Of a stretch of 64,000 bases of DNA, positions 9,482-18,663 are shown one piece after another. Both the position numbers and the translations under genes were made by a program. Each line of letters starts with the position of its first letter. The first letter of the stretch is position 1. Source of the DNA: Bog-473 sp963728845 (GTDB taxonomy: Bacteria; Actinomycetota; Acidimicrobiia; Acidimicrobiales; RAAP-2); assembly GCA_963728845.1 (NCBI GenBank), contig CAVSLS010000048.1, positions 6,155 to 70,154 on the forward strand, given 5' to 3'. Under the pieces are notes generated by a model. It ran no database searches and was not told where the DNA came from. It saw only the letters and a program-made list of their open reading frames with translations.

Positions 9482-9979
9482 TCAGAGCAGACCCAGGTAG
9501 TGCTCGAGCGTGGCCGCGTCGAAGGCGACGAAGCGGACCAGGGTGACGTCGGTGTCGGTGGCGCGGACGGTGGACACGGCGACCTCGGCGGCGAGGTCCG
9601 GGGGGTAGCCGAACACCCCGGTCGAGATGGCGGGGAAGGCAACCGAGCGGGCGCCCACCTCGTCGGCGACCGACAGGGCGCCGCGGTAGCACGATGCGAG
9701 CGTCTCGGGCTCGTCCTCCGTGCCGCCCCGCCAGACCGGGCCGACGGTGTGGATGATGAAGCGGGAGGGAAGGTCGAAGCCGTCGGTGACGACGGCCGCA
9801 CCGGGCGGGCACCCGCCGATGGCCCGGCAGGCGGCCTGGAGCCGATCGGCGCCGGCTGCGCGGTGGATGGCGCCGTCGACGCCCCCGCCACCACGCAGAT
9901 CGCGATTGGCCGCGTTCACCACCGCGTCGACATGCTCGGCCGTGATGTCGCCCTGGACGGCCTGGAGCCGGGGCGCCAC
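9482..9979 (-). CDS. Macro domain protein, probable ADP-ribose / O-acetyl-ADP-ribose hydrolase
   Basis: Stand-alone macrodomain of 165 aa. Diagnostic elements in order: LQAVQGDIT, VDAVVNAANRDLRGGGGVDGAIHRAAG (ADP-ribose binding and catalytic Asn/Asp loop), the phosphate loop FPAISTGVFGYP, and FVAFDAATLEHY at the end. The open frame extends further upstream over non-conserved sequence, but GTG at 9979 starts right before the first strand and lies just after the stop of the upstream secreted-protein gene (9985), so I choose it. It likely removes ADP-ribose or deacetylates O-acetyl-ADP-ribose; the cellular substrate is unknown. Confidence 0.88.
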   Translation of the reverse strand: MAPRLQAVQGDITAEHVDAVVNAANRDLRGGGGVDGAIHRAAGADRLQAACRAIGGCPPGAAVVTDGFDLPSRFIIHTVGPVWRGGTEDEPETLASCYRGALSVADEVGARSVAFPAISTGVFGYPPDLAAEVAVSTVRATDTDVTLVRFVAFDAATLEHYLGLL

Positions 9980-9984
9980 TGGGT

Positions 9985-10785
9985 CTAGCCCCCTGTGGTC
10001 GAGGTGGCGCCCGAGGTCGCGCCCGAGACCAGTTTCAGCAGCGACACGGAGTGGGCCGGCGCCCGTTCGGTCGTCTTCTCGCCCCACGAGGAGAAGGACA
10101 CCGTGCCGTGAATGGCCGATGAGCCGCCGCCGGTGCCGGGGTTGGTGTCCTCTTCGATGGGCAGGGGCGTTCCGGAGGCCGGGACGAGGAGGACGACCGG
10201 CACCGTGCCGGTCTGCGTGCCCTGGGAGCCGCGGATCGCCAGCACGGACTTACCGTTCACCGAGGTGGCGGTGCCGTAGGTGAATGGCCCGGTCATCTCC
10301 AGCTCCCGCGGCACCTGCGAATTGAGGAGGCCCGCGACCAGCTGGGCAAGGCCGTTGTTCGAGGTGGGGAAGGAGAGCCAGGCGCCGGCGTACTTCGACG
10401 ACTGGGTGCTGGTGAGGCCGATGACGTGGTGGAGGGCGGTGGCGTTGGCGTTGATGTACCCGGTGGACCCGACCAGCAACGCCGTCACGTGCTCGCTGAG
10501 CGACCCGTTCTTCACCATGAGCGTCTGCGCGCCCGTGGTGGCACCGGTGTCGCCGTGCACGCTGATGGTCACGCCACTCTGTCGCGCCGAGGAGCTGAAG
10601 TGCACGCCCTGGGTGCCCACCGCCTTCAACATGGCCTGGTACTCGGACTGGGCGCTCTGGGCGGGTGTCGCGGCGGCGCCGGCCGCCGCGGACGTGCCGG
10701 CGGTGAGGGCGGCCAGTGCGACGACGGCCGAGACGGCGCCGGCGGTCGCGGCGGTGCTGATTGGGAACTGGCGCAGGGGGCGCAT
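9985..10785 (-). CDS. Secreted LppX/LprG-like protein (paralogue A)
   Basis: Exported protein of 266 aa with a Sec signal (PISTAATAGAVSAVVALAALT, cleavage near ASA/GA) and no lipobox Cys. The mature region has GVHFSSSARQSG, VGSTGYINANATALHHVIGL, SKYAGAWLSFPTSN, SVLAIRGSQG and VPASGTPLPIEED, a layout like the LppX/LprG lipoprotein fold of mycobacteria that binds lipids, but that assignment is inference. ATG 10785 is preferred because AGGAGAG precedes it and a signal peptide follows at once. A second copy lies upstream at 12566-13286 on the same strand; the two appear to have been adjacent before the TnpB element separated them. Confidence 0.82.
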   Translation of the reverse strand: MRPLRQFPISTAATAGAVSAVVALAALTAGTSAAAGAAATPAQSAQSEYQAMLKAVGTQGVHFSSSARQSGVTISVHGDTGATTGAQTLMVKNGSLSEHVTALLVGSTGYINANATALHHVIGLTSTQSSKYAGAWLSFPTSNNGLAQLVAGLLNSQVPRELEMTGPFTYGTATSVNGKSVLAIRGSQGTQTGTVPVVLLVPASGTPLPIEEDTNPGTGGGSSAIHGTVSFSSWGEKTTERAPAHSVSLLKLVSGATSGATSTTGG

Positions 10786-10931
10786 GACCTTCACTCTCCT
10801 GGAGGACCCGGCCTGGCGGCGCCCGAGCGCCTGCTCCAGCCGGTAGGGGACAGGTGACATCCTCTCACGCCGAGGCGGGCACGCGGGATCGGGTCGGCTC
10901 CGAGCCGCCACGCAGTTCCGCCGCCGACATC

Positions 10932-10940
10932 AGGCGGTGC
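10932..10940. repeat. Candidate 9-bp target-site duplication, left copy
   Basis: AGGCGGTGC lies two bases outside the left inverted repeat of the TnpB element and is repeated exactly one base outside the right inverted repeat (12568-12576). If one copy and the element are removed, the gene at 12566-13286 keeps the same protein end, with TGA instead of TAG as stop. Confidence 0.7.
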
Positions 10941-10942
10941 CG

Positions 10943-10979
10943 GGTTCGGCAGCAAGGTGGGGTAATGGTGGGTAAAACG
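10943..10979. repeat. Left terminal inverted repeat of the TnpB element
   Basis: Begins GGTTCGGCAGCAAGG. The first 22 bases (10943-10964) match the reverse complement of 12545-12566 perfectly. The similarity continues imperfectly (ATGGTGGGTAAAA against ATGGTTGGTAAAA, with two one-base gaps) for a total of about 37 bp. It ends 27 bp before the tnpB start. Confidence 0.85.
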
Positions 10980-11005
10980 TCACACCCTGCGGCGACACTG
11001 TAGGC

Positions 11006-12435
11006 GTGGAAACAGGCGACGAGCAGGGCTTCTACACCCGAGGAGTGGTCTTCACCCTCGACCCCACGCCGGCCCAGGAGCGCCTGCTCTCCAGTTACGC
11101 CGGCTCCGGCGCCGCGTCGCCTACAACTGGGCTATCAGACGAGCGTCTTCGAACCTGGCTCAGCGACGGGCCCAGCGTGAGGCGGGTCTGCCCGAAGAGG
11201 ACCTGACCCCGGCCATCTCCTGGTCGGCCTACAGCCTCGCCAAGGCCTGGAACGAGGCCAAGGGCGAGGTGGCGCCATGGTGGTGTGAGGTGTCCATGCA
11301 CGCCTTCCGCTCAGGGACGGCCGCCGCTGCGGCAGCGCTTGCCAACTTCTCGGCGTCGAAGAAGGGCGAGCGTATGGGTCGGCTCGTCGGCTTCCCGCGC
11401 CCGAAGACGCGTCGGCGCTCGACTCCTTCGGTCAGCTTCGTCGAGATCAACCACCAGCTCTCTTGGCTGGCTCCCGACCGCCACGGTGTCCGCCTCATGC
11501 TTCCCCAGTCGTCCCCGAACCCCGACGTCCGGCGTCGATGCAGCCAGCTCGAGTGGATCCACACCACCGAATCGACTCGGAGGCTCTACCGCCTCGTCGA
11601 GTCCGGTCGGGCCACCATCCAGAAGGTCACGATCTCGCATCGCGGCGGTCGTTGGCAGGTGGCCTTCAGCGTGCGGCATTTGGTCCGCCCACCGGTGCCG
11701 CCTCGTCGCCAGAGCGCGGCCGGTCGAGTCGTCGGCATCGATGCTGGGCTCGTCCACCTGGCCACACTGTCGACTCCAGTACCAGGACTGAGTGATGAAG
11801 ATGGCCACGTCGCCAACCCCGCCGTCCTTGCCGCGCACCTCCGCCGCCTCAAGAAGCTCGACCGGGCCGTCTCGCCCTGCCGAGGTGGGGTCGAAGAACC
11901 GGAGGCGGCTACTCCAGCGCCGGGCCCGCTTGCACGGACAGATTGCCAAGACGAGGGCCTTCGAGCTACACCGCGCCTCCAACGCACTGGTGCGCCGCTT
12001 CGGCACCATCGCGATCGAGGACCTCAACGTGGCTGGCATGGGTGCGCGCAAGGGTCGCCTGGGGCGTTCCGTCGCCGATGCGGCGCTCGGGGAGCTCCGG
12101 CGCCAGCTCACCTACAAATGTGCCGATCGCGGTGCCACCTTGATCGCCATCGATCGTTTCTACCCTTCGTCGAAGACCTGCTCGTCGTGCGGCTCGGTGA
12201 AAGCCAAGCTGGACCGCGCGACCAGGGTCTTCGATTGCCAAGGCTGCGGGCTCGTCATGGACCGTGACGTGAACGCAGCCCGCAACATCGACCGAGAGGC
12301 CACACGGCTCCTCGCGCGGCCCAAATGCCTGTCGCCGGGCTACGACCGGAGACACAAAACGCCGGCCCGAGGCCACGTAAGACCCGACGAGCTCATGCTC
12401 GGACGGCAGCGGCCGTCTGAGGGCGGAACCAAGCA
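11006..12435 (+). CDS. tnpB: TnpB-family RNA-guided nuclease (frameshifted)
   Basis: TnpB/OrfB protein of roughly 450-480 aa, a Cas12 ancestor that cuts DNA guided by an omega RNA. GTG 11006 starts GFYTRGVVFTLDPT, followed in another frame by RRRVAYNWAIRRA, the usual TnpB N-terminus. All RuvC acidic residues are visible: Asp in VVGIDAGLVHLAT, Glu in IAIEDLNVAGM and the last Asp in MDRDVNAARNI. The zinc ribbon CSSCGS...CQGCG is complete. The frame changes near 11110 and near 11880, both in G/C-rich runs. The exact stop is uncertain because the final frame stays open beyond the conserved region; I end it before the large 3' hairpin. An intact active site suggests function if the frame changes are errors. 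Confidence 0.85.
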
Positions 12436-12541
12436 ACGCTGCCTCCCTGGTTCACCAGGAAGGGCAGCGTGTGAGACTTGGACGGGGCGCTGGCAACGGC
12501 GCCCGGTTCGCAGCAGTGAGGTTGGTCGGTTTTTACCAACC
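12436..12541 (+). ncRNA. Candidate omega RNA (reRNA) scaffold at the TnpB right end
   Basis: Three consecutive stem-loops lie between the end of conserved tnpB and the right inverted repeat. The first is long: ACGCTGCC (12436-12443) pairs with GGCAGCGT (12463-12470) and CCTGG pairs with CCAGG around a TTCA loop. The second pairs GGGCGC (12485-12490) with GCGCCC (12499-12504). The third pairs GGTTGGT (12520-12526) with ACCAACC (12535-12541) around a T-rich loop. TnpB guide RNAs derive from exactly this position, running from the tnpB 3' end into the right end. The guide would then begin at or beyond the element boundary. Structure is seen; RNA function is inferred. Confidence 0.5.
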
Positions 12542-12566
12542 ATCTACCCCACCTTGCTGCCGAACC
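12528..12566. repeat. Right terminal inverted repeat of the TnpB element
   Basis: Inverted copy of the left end: 12545-12566 is the perfect 22-bp part and 12528-12544 the imperfect extension. It overlaps the third hairpin of the candidate omega RNA and ends one base before the right copy of AGGCGGTGC. Its last base forms part of the TAG stop of the opposite-strand gene. Confidence 0.85.
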
Positions 12567-13286
12567 TAGGCGGTGCTGACCGGCCCGATGGACACGGTGG
12601 CCTGGGGGGCCAGTGGGCGCACGAGCTCGCCCCACTTCGAGTAGGTCACGTGTTCGGCGGCGGTGGGCTGCCCTTCGCGTCGACCAGTCCTCCTCCACCG
12701 GGAGGTGGGTCCCCTGGGCGCGCACGTACAGGACGACGTGGACCTCCTTGCGCTCGAAGGTCTGCGTCCCATCGATGGCATCGACGGCATACCCGTCGAG
12801 CGCCCGCCGGCGCCCGAGAGAGCGGCCCCTTGAGTAGCAGCTGGGTGGCGACGTCGTGTGAGCGGACACCTGCGACCACCTGGGCGAATGCACCGTTGCT
12901 CGTGGAGAACTCGATCCACTGGCCCGCAGCGTCGGCTGCCTGGGACGCGCTGAGACCCGCCAGGCTCTGGAGCCCACCGGCGTTGCCCTTGATGTAGGTG
13001 GTCCCGCCGATCACGAGGATCGTGATGGTGCCCGTGCCCATGCTCACGGTCTGGCTCCCCGACGCCGGCCCGGCGTCCCCGGCCACGACGAGGGTCTGCT
13101 TCGACTGCATCGAGGTCGAGTTGTAGTGGACCGACCACGATTGCGTCGTCGCCACGGCCTGGCGGTAGAGCGTCGAGCGCGTTGACGGGGGGACCGGTGG
13201 CCGCGGCAGGCGCCGGCCTGCGCCGCCGTCGCGCCGAGCACGGGGCCGGCGAGCAGGATGCCGGCCACCACCCTTCGTCTGAACAC
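12566..13286 (-). CDS. Secreted LppX/LprG-like protein (paralogue B, frameshifted)
   Basis: Paralogue of the gene at 9985-10785. ATG 13286 opens a Sec signal peptide (FRRRVVAGILLAGPVLGATAAQA). The mature part then runs through three frames: TLYRQAVATTQSWSVHYNSTS, IGGTTYIKGNAGGLQSLAGLS and GQWIEFSTSNGAFAQVVAG; then AIDGTQTFERKEVHVVLYVRAQG and LPVEEDW; then VTYSKWGELVRPLAPQ to the stop. Blocks YIKGNAGGLQSLAGLS and WIEFSTSNGAFAQVVAG align with YINANATALHHVIGLT and WLSFPTSNNGLAQLVAG of paralogue A. Frame changes near 13200, 12830 and 12700 are probably sequence errors. The stop is supplied by the TnpB element boundary. Confidence 0.78.
12568..12576. repeat. Candidate 9-bp target-site duplication, right copy
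   Basis: Second AGGCGGTGC, one base outside the right inverted repeat and inside the last codons of paralogue B (encoding Ser-Thr-Ala on the minus strand). Confidence 0.7.
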
Positions 13287-13450
13287 CAGCTGCCCTCCCG
13301 ATTCTCCCGTTCCCGCCCCGGGAACCGTCAGCTTCGCACGTCACCGGCACGCCTCTCGGTCACGGCCGCCACGCATTTCCGGGACGGATCGGGGAGGTGG
13401 GGACCGTTCTCCGGCCGTTCCACCCAGCCGGCGGGAGCATCCGCGTCGTA

Positions 13451-13464
13451 CGAACACACGTTCG
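13451..13464. promoter_or_regulatory. LexA (SOS) box upstream of recA
   Basis: CGAACACACGTTCG matches the actinobacterial/Bacillus SOS operator GAAC-N4-GTTC as a perfect CGAAC/GTTCG palindrome. It lies 142 bp before the recA start with TATGCT immediately after, so LexA binding would block a promoter there. This predicts DNA-damage induction of recA, in line with known actinobacterial regulons. Confidence 0.85.
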
Positions 13465-13554
13465 TTATGCTGCGAACCGCAGCGCCGGCGGGACCGTCAC
13501 ACCCTCGCCGTAGGGTCACCGCAAGGGACCGGCCACAAGACCGCACGGGTCGCC

Positions 13555-13584
13555 GAACAATCGCAGAACGAACAATCGCAGAAC
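13555..13584. repeat. 15-bp perfect tandem repeat in the recA leader
   Basis: GAACAATCGCAGAAC occurs twice head to tail, 22 bp before the recA start codon. It begins with GAAC but lacks the GTTC half, so it is not a second LexA box. It may be a replication slip or an mRNA leader element. Confidence 0.75.
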
Positions 13585-13606
13585 CAGAGGAAGAGGAGAG
13601 AGGCAG

Positions 13607-14673
<1,067 letters not shown>

Positions 14674-14774
14674 CACCACCCTCGCCTCCCACGGCACCAG
14701 AGCCTCCGGGCGGTCCCCCACTCACTCCCGGGGTGACCGCCCCGCAGGCTTCTCGTCCGGACCACAATGGTGCC

Positions 14775-15692
14775 GTGCCAGCCAGGGAATGGAAGCAGCG
14801 GGCATCCCGCGTCCTCGACCGATTCGTGCCCACCGTGCCCTTCCGCTACCTCCCGCCCAAGCACGCGGTGCGCATCGCTTTCAACGTGATCCTCGACCGC
14901 GAACCCGATCCGGCGGGAGGAGCCGAGTACGCCACGAAGCTGGCCAGCGGAGAGCTCTCCCGCCACGGCGTCGCCGAGGCGCTCGCTCACTCCGAGGAGT
15001 TCCGCCGCCGCGTGCCCATCACCAACGTGCTCCTCTCCATGCACGTCAGCCGCAGCGAGTTCGTGGCCGGGCTGCCCCCGGCCGCCCGTATCCTCGATCT
15101 CGGTGGGACCCACCAGGGCCTGCCGGACGGGGCGCTGGTGCACCTGGGCTACCCGTACCCCTTCGAGCGCCTCGTCGTGGTCGACTTGCCGGTCGACGAG
15201 CGCGACACCATCTACCAGGGGGGCTCGACGGGCGACACGGTGCTCTCCGAGCTCGGACCGGTGGAATTCGCCTTCCACTCCATGGTCGACCTCGGGCGCT
15301 ACGAGGACGGTTCCTTCGACCTCGTCTACAGCGGCCAGTCCATTGAGCACGTGACCGAAGCCGAGGGCGACACGGTGGCGCGGGAGGCCTTCCGGGTGCT
15401 CGCCCCAGGCGGATGGTTCTGCCTCGACACGCCCAACGGACCGCTGTGGCGGCTGCGATCGGAGGCACCGATGAACCACGATCACAAGATTGAGTACGGG
15501 GCGGGCGAGCTGGTGGCCAAGCTCGAGCGGGCCGGCTTCGAAGTGACCGAGTGCAAGGGCCTCAACCTGATGCGCCAGGGCGCGGCGGCGGGCGTGTTCG
15601 ACGAGGCCGAAGCCAGCGCGCACCCGGGCGTGTTCGCGGCGGCGGAGGACTGCTTGTTGCTCGCGGTGGTGGCGCGGAAGCCGCCGACCTAG
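14775..15692 (+). CDS. DUF4214 + class I SAM-dependent methyltransferase
   Basis: Protein of 305 aa. Residues about 30-80 carry a DUF4214-like unit (NVILDREPDPAGGAEYATKL, then SEEFRR), which is common in surface-carbohydrate enzymes. A methyltransferase domain follows: ARILDLGGTHQG (SAM-binding motif I), FERLVVVDLPVDE, FDLVYSGQSIEHVTE and AFRVLAPGGWFCLDTPNG. The acceptor may be a sugar or glycolipid given the DUF4214 pairing (inference). GTG 14775 is the first start after recA that leaves the conserved region intact. recX, which often follows recA, is absent here. Confidence 0.83.
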   Translation: MPAREWKQRASRVLDRFVPTVPFRYLPPKHAVRIAFNVILDREPDPAGGAEYATKLASGELSRHGVAEALAHSEEFRRRVPITNVLLSMHVSRSEFVAGLPPAARILDLGGTHQGLPDGALVHLGYPYPFERLVVVDLPVDERDTIYQGGSTGDTVLSELGPVEFAFHSMVDLGRYEDGSFDLVYSGQSIEHVTEAEGDTVAREAFRVLAPGGWFCLDTPNGPLWRLRSEAPMNHDHKIEYGAGELVAKLERAGFEVTECKGLNLMRQGAAAGVFDEAEASAHPGVFAAAEDCLLLAVVARKPPT

Positions 15693-15720
15693 GGGTCCTG
15701 CGAGGTCGCCGCGAGGTCCG

Positions 15721-16794
15721 CTACGGCGTCGTGGTGGCGATGATGGTGTTCGGCACCAGCTCGACCCAGGTTTGGCCCGGCTGCAACGGGATCGGCACGC
15801 CGAACGCGTTGACGAACTGCGTCGGCGACCCGAGGGTGGATCGATGCCACGTGGCGTTGAAGGCCATCCCGTTGCGGTAGACGACGGCGGTGCCGGAGGC
15901 GTTGGGGTACAGGTCCGCCTGCACCTCCAGGCCGCCCCCGGAGTTCTCGGCCCACGGCCCGTAGCTGATCTGTACGTACTGCACCACCACGTTCGTCGCC
16001 GCGTTCTGCACGTTGTCGGCCAACATGTCGGGCATCAGTCCGTAGAAGCGCTGGAAGGTGTTGGTGCCCGGGTTCCACTTCCAGGTGACGTCGGACGTGC
16101 CCGAGAAGGGGATGTGCACGGTCGAGACCGGGGTTCCGCTTCCGGGCGGAGTCGTCGAATAGGTGAACAGTGGCTGGGGCGGGGTGGTCATGGTGGGGTG
16201 CGTGCCGTAGACGATGGCCGTCGAGGTGTAGTCGGCATCGGGCGGCACCTTCCCGGGCGGGTGGATCATCAGCGAGTTGCTGGCGCCGAGGTCGACGTTG
16301 ACGATCGGCGACGCGTTGAGGTTGGCGAGGACCGGATTGATGCCGCCCACGTGGGCTTCGAGGGGGTTGCCCAGCTGCCCGAGGATGCCGATGTCGATGT
16401 TGCGGGCGGAGCGAGCGGGACCGATCAGCGCCACGTCCTGGCATTGGAACACGGCGGCGTAGCGGGTGATGCCCCCCTCGACGGGCTCTTCGAACACGAT
16501 GTCAGCCTTGTCGAGCCCCGATTGGGGTCGTCCGGCGGGATAGTTGTCGATCTTCACCGCCATGGCGGGCCGCTGGGGGACGCTGCCGTTGGGGGCCGGC
16601 AACCCGGTGAGGGGGCAGGGAGGCGAGGGGGCGGTGGTCGTCGACGTCGTGGTCGTCGTGGGCTTGAGGGCGTCGTGGTGCACCGGATCCGAGGCGCAGG
16701 CGCTCATGACCAGCCCGGCGAGTCCGGCGGTCGCCAGAACGCCCCAGGCGAGGGGCCGGCTCGCCCTGGTGCGGTAGTCGTCGGATTTCCCCAT
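15721..16794 (-). CDS. DUF3048 domain lipoprotein
   Basis: Putative lipoprotein of 357 aa. The signal ends in a lipobox (LVMSAC), then a Thr-rich tether. The DUF3048 core has CPLTGLP, RPAMAVKIDNYP, SGLDKADIVFEEPVEGGITRYAAVFQ and GPARSARNID; the C-terminal part has VVVQYVQI and WHRSTLGSPTQFVNAFG. Bacillus YerB is the best-known relative; the function is unknown, with a cell-wall role suspected from location. The next gene on this strand starts 1.8 kb upstream and is separated by only 70 bp at its 3' end, so the two may be one transcript. Confidence 0.88.
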   Translation of the reverse strand: MGKSDDYRTRASRPLAWGVLATAGLAGLVMSACASDPVHHDALKPTTTTTSTTTAPSPPCPLTGLPAPNGSVPQRPAMAVKIDNYPAGRPQSGLDKADIVFEEPVEGGITRYAAVFQCQDVALIGPARSARNIDIGILGQLGNPLEAHVGGINPVLANLNASPIVNVDLGASNSLMIHPPGKVPPDADYTSTAIVYGTHPTMTTPPQPLFTYSTTPPGSGTPVSTVHIPFSGTSDVTWKWNPGTNTFQRFYGLMPDMLADNVQNAATNVVVQYVQISYGPWAENSGGGLEVQADLYPNASGTAVVYRNGMAFNATWHRSTLGSPTQFVNAFGVPIPLQPGQTWVELVPNTIIATTTP

Positions 16795-16863
16795 CGCTGG
16801 GCGTCGATCGTAGAGGGGCGGCGCCGCAAAGTGGTGTCAATCCACCCGGCGCGCTCGATGCGC

Positions 16864-18572
16864 TCAGGCCGAAGGGGTCCCCGCGGCAGTGCCCTGGGCG
16901 GCGGCGGCGCCGGAGTAGACCGCTGACCAATTGCCGCCCGAGCTGCCGTACGAGCTGGCCGGTCCCAGCCCGAAGCGGCCGTACACGTTCTCCATGGCGC
17001 GGCGGATCACGTCGGTGACGCCCGGGAAGGGTCCGGGGATCACGAGGGAGGGGATCGCGCCCGTGGTCGAGAGCAGGGAGACGAAGCTGGCCGAGCCGCT
17101 GGCCAGCACACCGCCACCGTTGCCCGGCGCCGTGTAGTAGGTGACGTCGGACCAGTTGGACTGCTTGGGGACCGGCGAGTGCGCCAGCACGTCGACGTTG
17201 CGCGGCCCCGAGACGGCGGGCACGTAGCGGTCGTACTCACCGAGGATCACCTGGGGGAACGTGTGCCCGTCGGTCAGGTTGCAGCCGTCGTAGAACCACG
17301 AGGACGCGTCGGTCACCACCATGTCCGCCTTCGCTCCCACCGACTGGTACATGGAGCCGATGAGGCTCTGCTCCGGTTCGTTCACCGGCGACTCGGCCCA
17401 GTTGACCGTGGTGAGCGCGGGCTGTTCCCGGGCCAGGGGGTCCTCGGCGGCGCTCTTGTAGCAGACCTCCAACCGGTTGGCACCGACCGAGCTCGGTTCC
17501 AGCCGGATCTGTCGGTAGATCGCGTTGGCCCCGAGGAAGGCCAGGTTGAGGCCGTTCGCATTGGCCTGCGCGGCGGCTTGGCGCATGGGCTGGGACCAGT
17601 ACTCGTCGTGGCCCAGGCTGAAGAGGCAGCGATGGTTGGCCAGGAGCTGGGGCCACGCGTGTAGGTCGACGTCGGTCCAATAGGTCATGTCCAGGCCGAG
17701 ACTCTCGAGGTGGAACAGCAGCGGTAGCTCGTTGCCGACGAAGTCCGCCGCGCCCGAGGCCCACGTCTGGGGGTAGGGCCGGTCGAACGACACGACCCGG
17801 GCCCGGTTGGCGAAGTCCTGCTTCCCCCCGCGGCCAGGCCGTAGTAGAGGCTGTAGTTGCCCCAGAGGTTGTAGGCCTGCCAGGTCGTCACGCTGTTCTG
17901 CAGCACGTACGACGCCATGGAGGCGTCGTCGCGGATGGTGAGCGGCACGAACTGTTCCTCGCCGCCGCTGCCGACCAGCTTCAAGAGGTAACAGCCCGGC
18001 AGCCAGTCCTTCGTGACATTGAGCGTCAGGGTGGGCGTCCACGGGCAGGACACCGTGGACGTGCCGGGGGTGACGACCGGAGCGGGCTGGGGCTTTGCCG
18101 CGACGAAGTCCGTCTGCATGATGAGGCGGCCACCGAGTCCTTGGTAGTAGCCCATCCGGTACACCTGCACCTGGACGGCGCGGGCGGTCGTGTTGACGAA
18201 CAGCGGGACGTCGTCGCCGGGCACCGCGCTCACCTGGCCGGCGAAGCCTTCGAGCGCGTGGTCGGGCTGGACATGGTTGCAGATCCAGTTCAACGTGCCC
18301 GGCTTGGCGTTCTCGGCGATCAACCACGGCGCCGTCGGCACGATGACGCCGCTCGGGAGCTTGGCGTCGACCACGGCCGGGAGGTCCTGCTGCCCGTGGC
18401 GGCGGGCCCGGGCGGGCAGGCGCGGCGTCGAATGGGTGGCGCTCAGGCGTGAAGTCGTCGCGAACCCGGCCGCACCGAGCGCGGAGAGCTGCAGGAACTG
18501 CCGCCGGTCGATGGGACGGCTTCCTGGCAGGGGCGCGGAGTCGGAGCCGCCGTCCGGAGGGAGGGGCTGCAC
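16864..18572 (-). CDS. Tat-exported N,N-dimethylformamidase beta-subunit-like protein (one frameshift)
   Basis: Exported protein of about 570 aa. The N-terminus has a twin-arginine signal (DRRQFLQLSALGAAGFATT). The mature N-terminal part has VQVYRMGYYQGLGGRLIMQTD and SMASYVLQNSVTTWQAYNLWG. After a frame change near 17826, inside a C6 run, the C-terminal domain has VVSFDRPYPQTWASG, YWTDVDLHAWPQLLANHRCLFSLGHDEYWS and GANAIYRQIRLEP. This matches the large-subunit C-terminal domain of dimethylformamidase, widespread in actinobacteria with unknown substrate. Export by Tat suggests a cofactor, likely metal. GTG 18572 is chosen to include the Tat signal. Confidence 0.85.
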
Positions 18573-18663
18573 GGGACAAAGTCTACCCCTCTACCCCTCT
18601 GCCCCTCGTACCCTCCATGCAGGCCCGTCGCGTGGCCGTGGCTCGGGCACCTAGCATTCCCGC

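Larger units (their letters stand above)
10941..12567 (+). mobile_element. TnpB-carrying element with terminal inverted repeats
   Basis: A 1.63-kb element bounded by inverted repeats (left 10943-10979, right 12528-12566) and by the 9-bp direct repeat AGGCGGTGC. It holds one gene, tnpB, and a hairpin-rich 3' segment. No TnpA (Y1 or serine) or DDE transposase gene is present, so it would be non-autonomous. Canonical IS200/IS605 and IS607 elements lack terminal inverted repeats and target duplications, so these ends suggest mobilisation in trans by a DDE-type transposase (inference). It sits between two paralogous secreted-protein genes, exactly at the stop codon of one. Confidence 0.72.
13287..13606. 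other. Divergent intergenic region before recA
   Basis: A 320-bp space between the divergent paralogue B and recA. It holds the LexA box at 13451-13464, a possible -10 element TATGCT (13466-13471) just after it, a perfect 15-bp tandem repeat at 13555-13584 and the recA ribosome site (AGAGGAAGAGGAG). No further gene is apparent. Confidence 0.7.
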
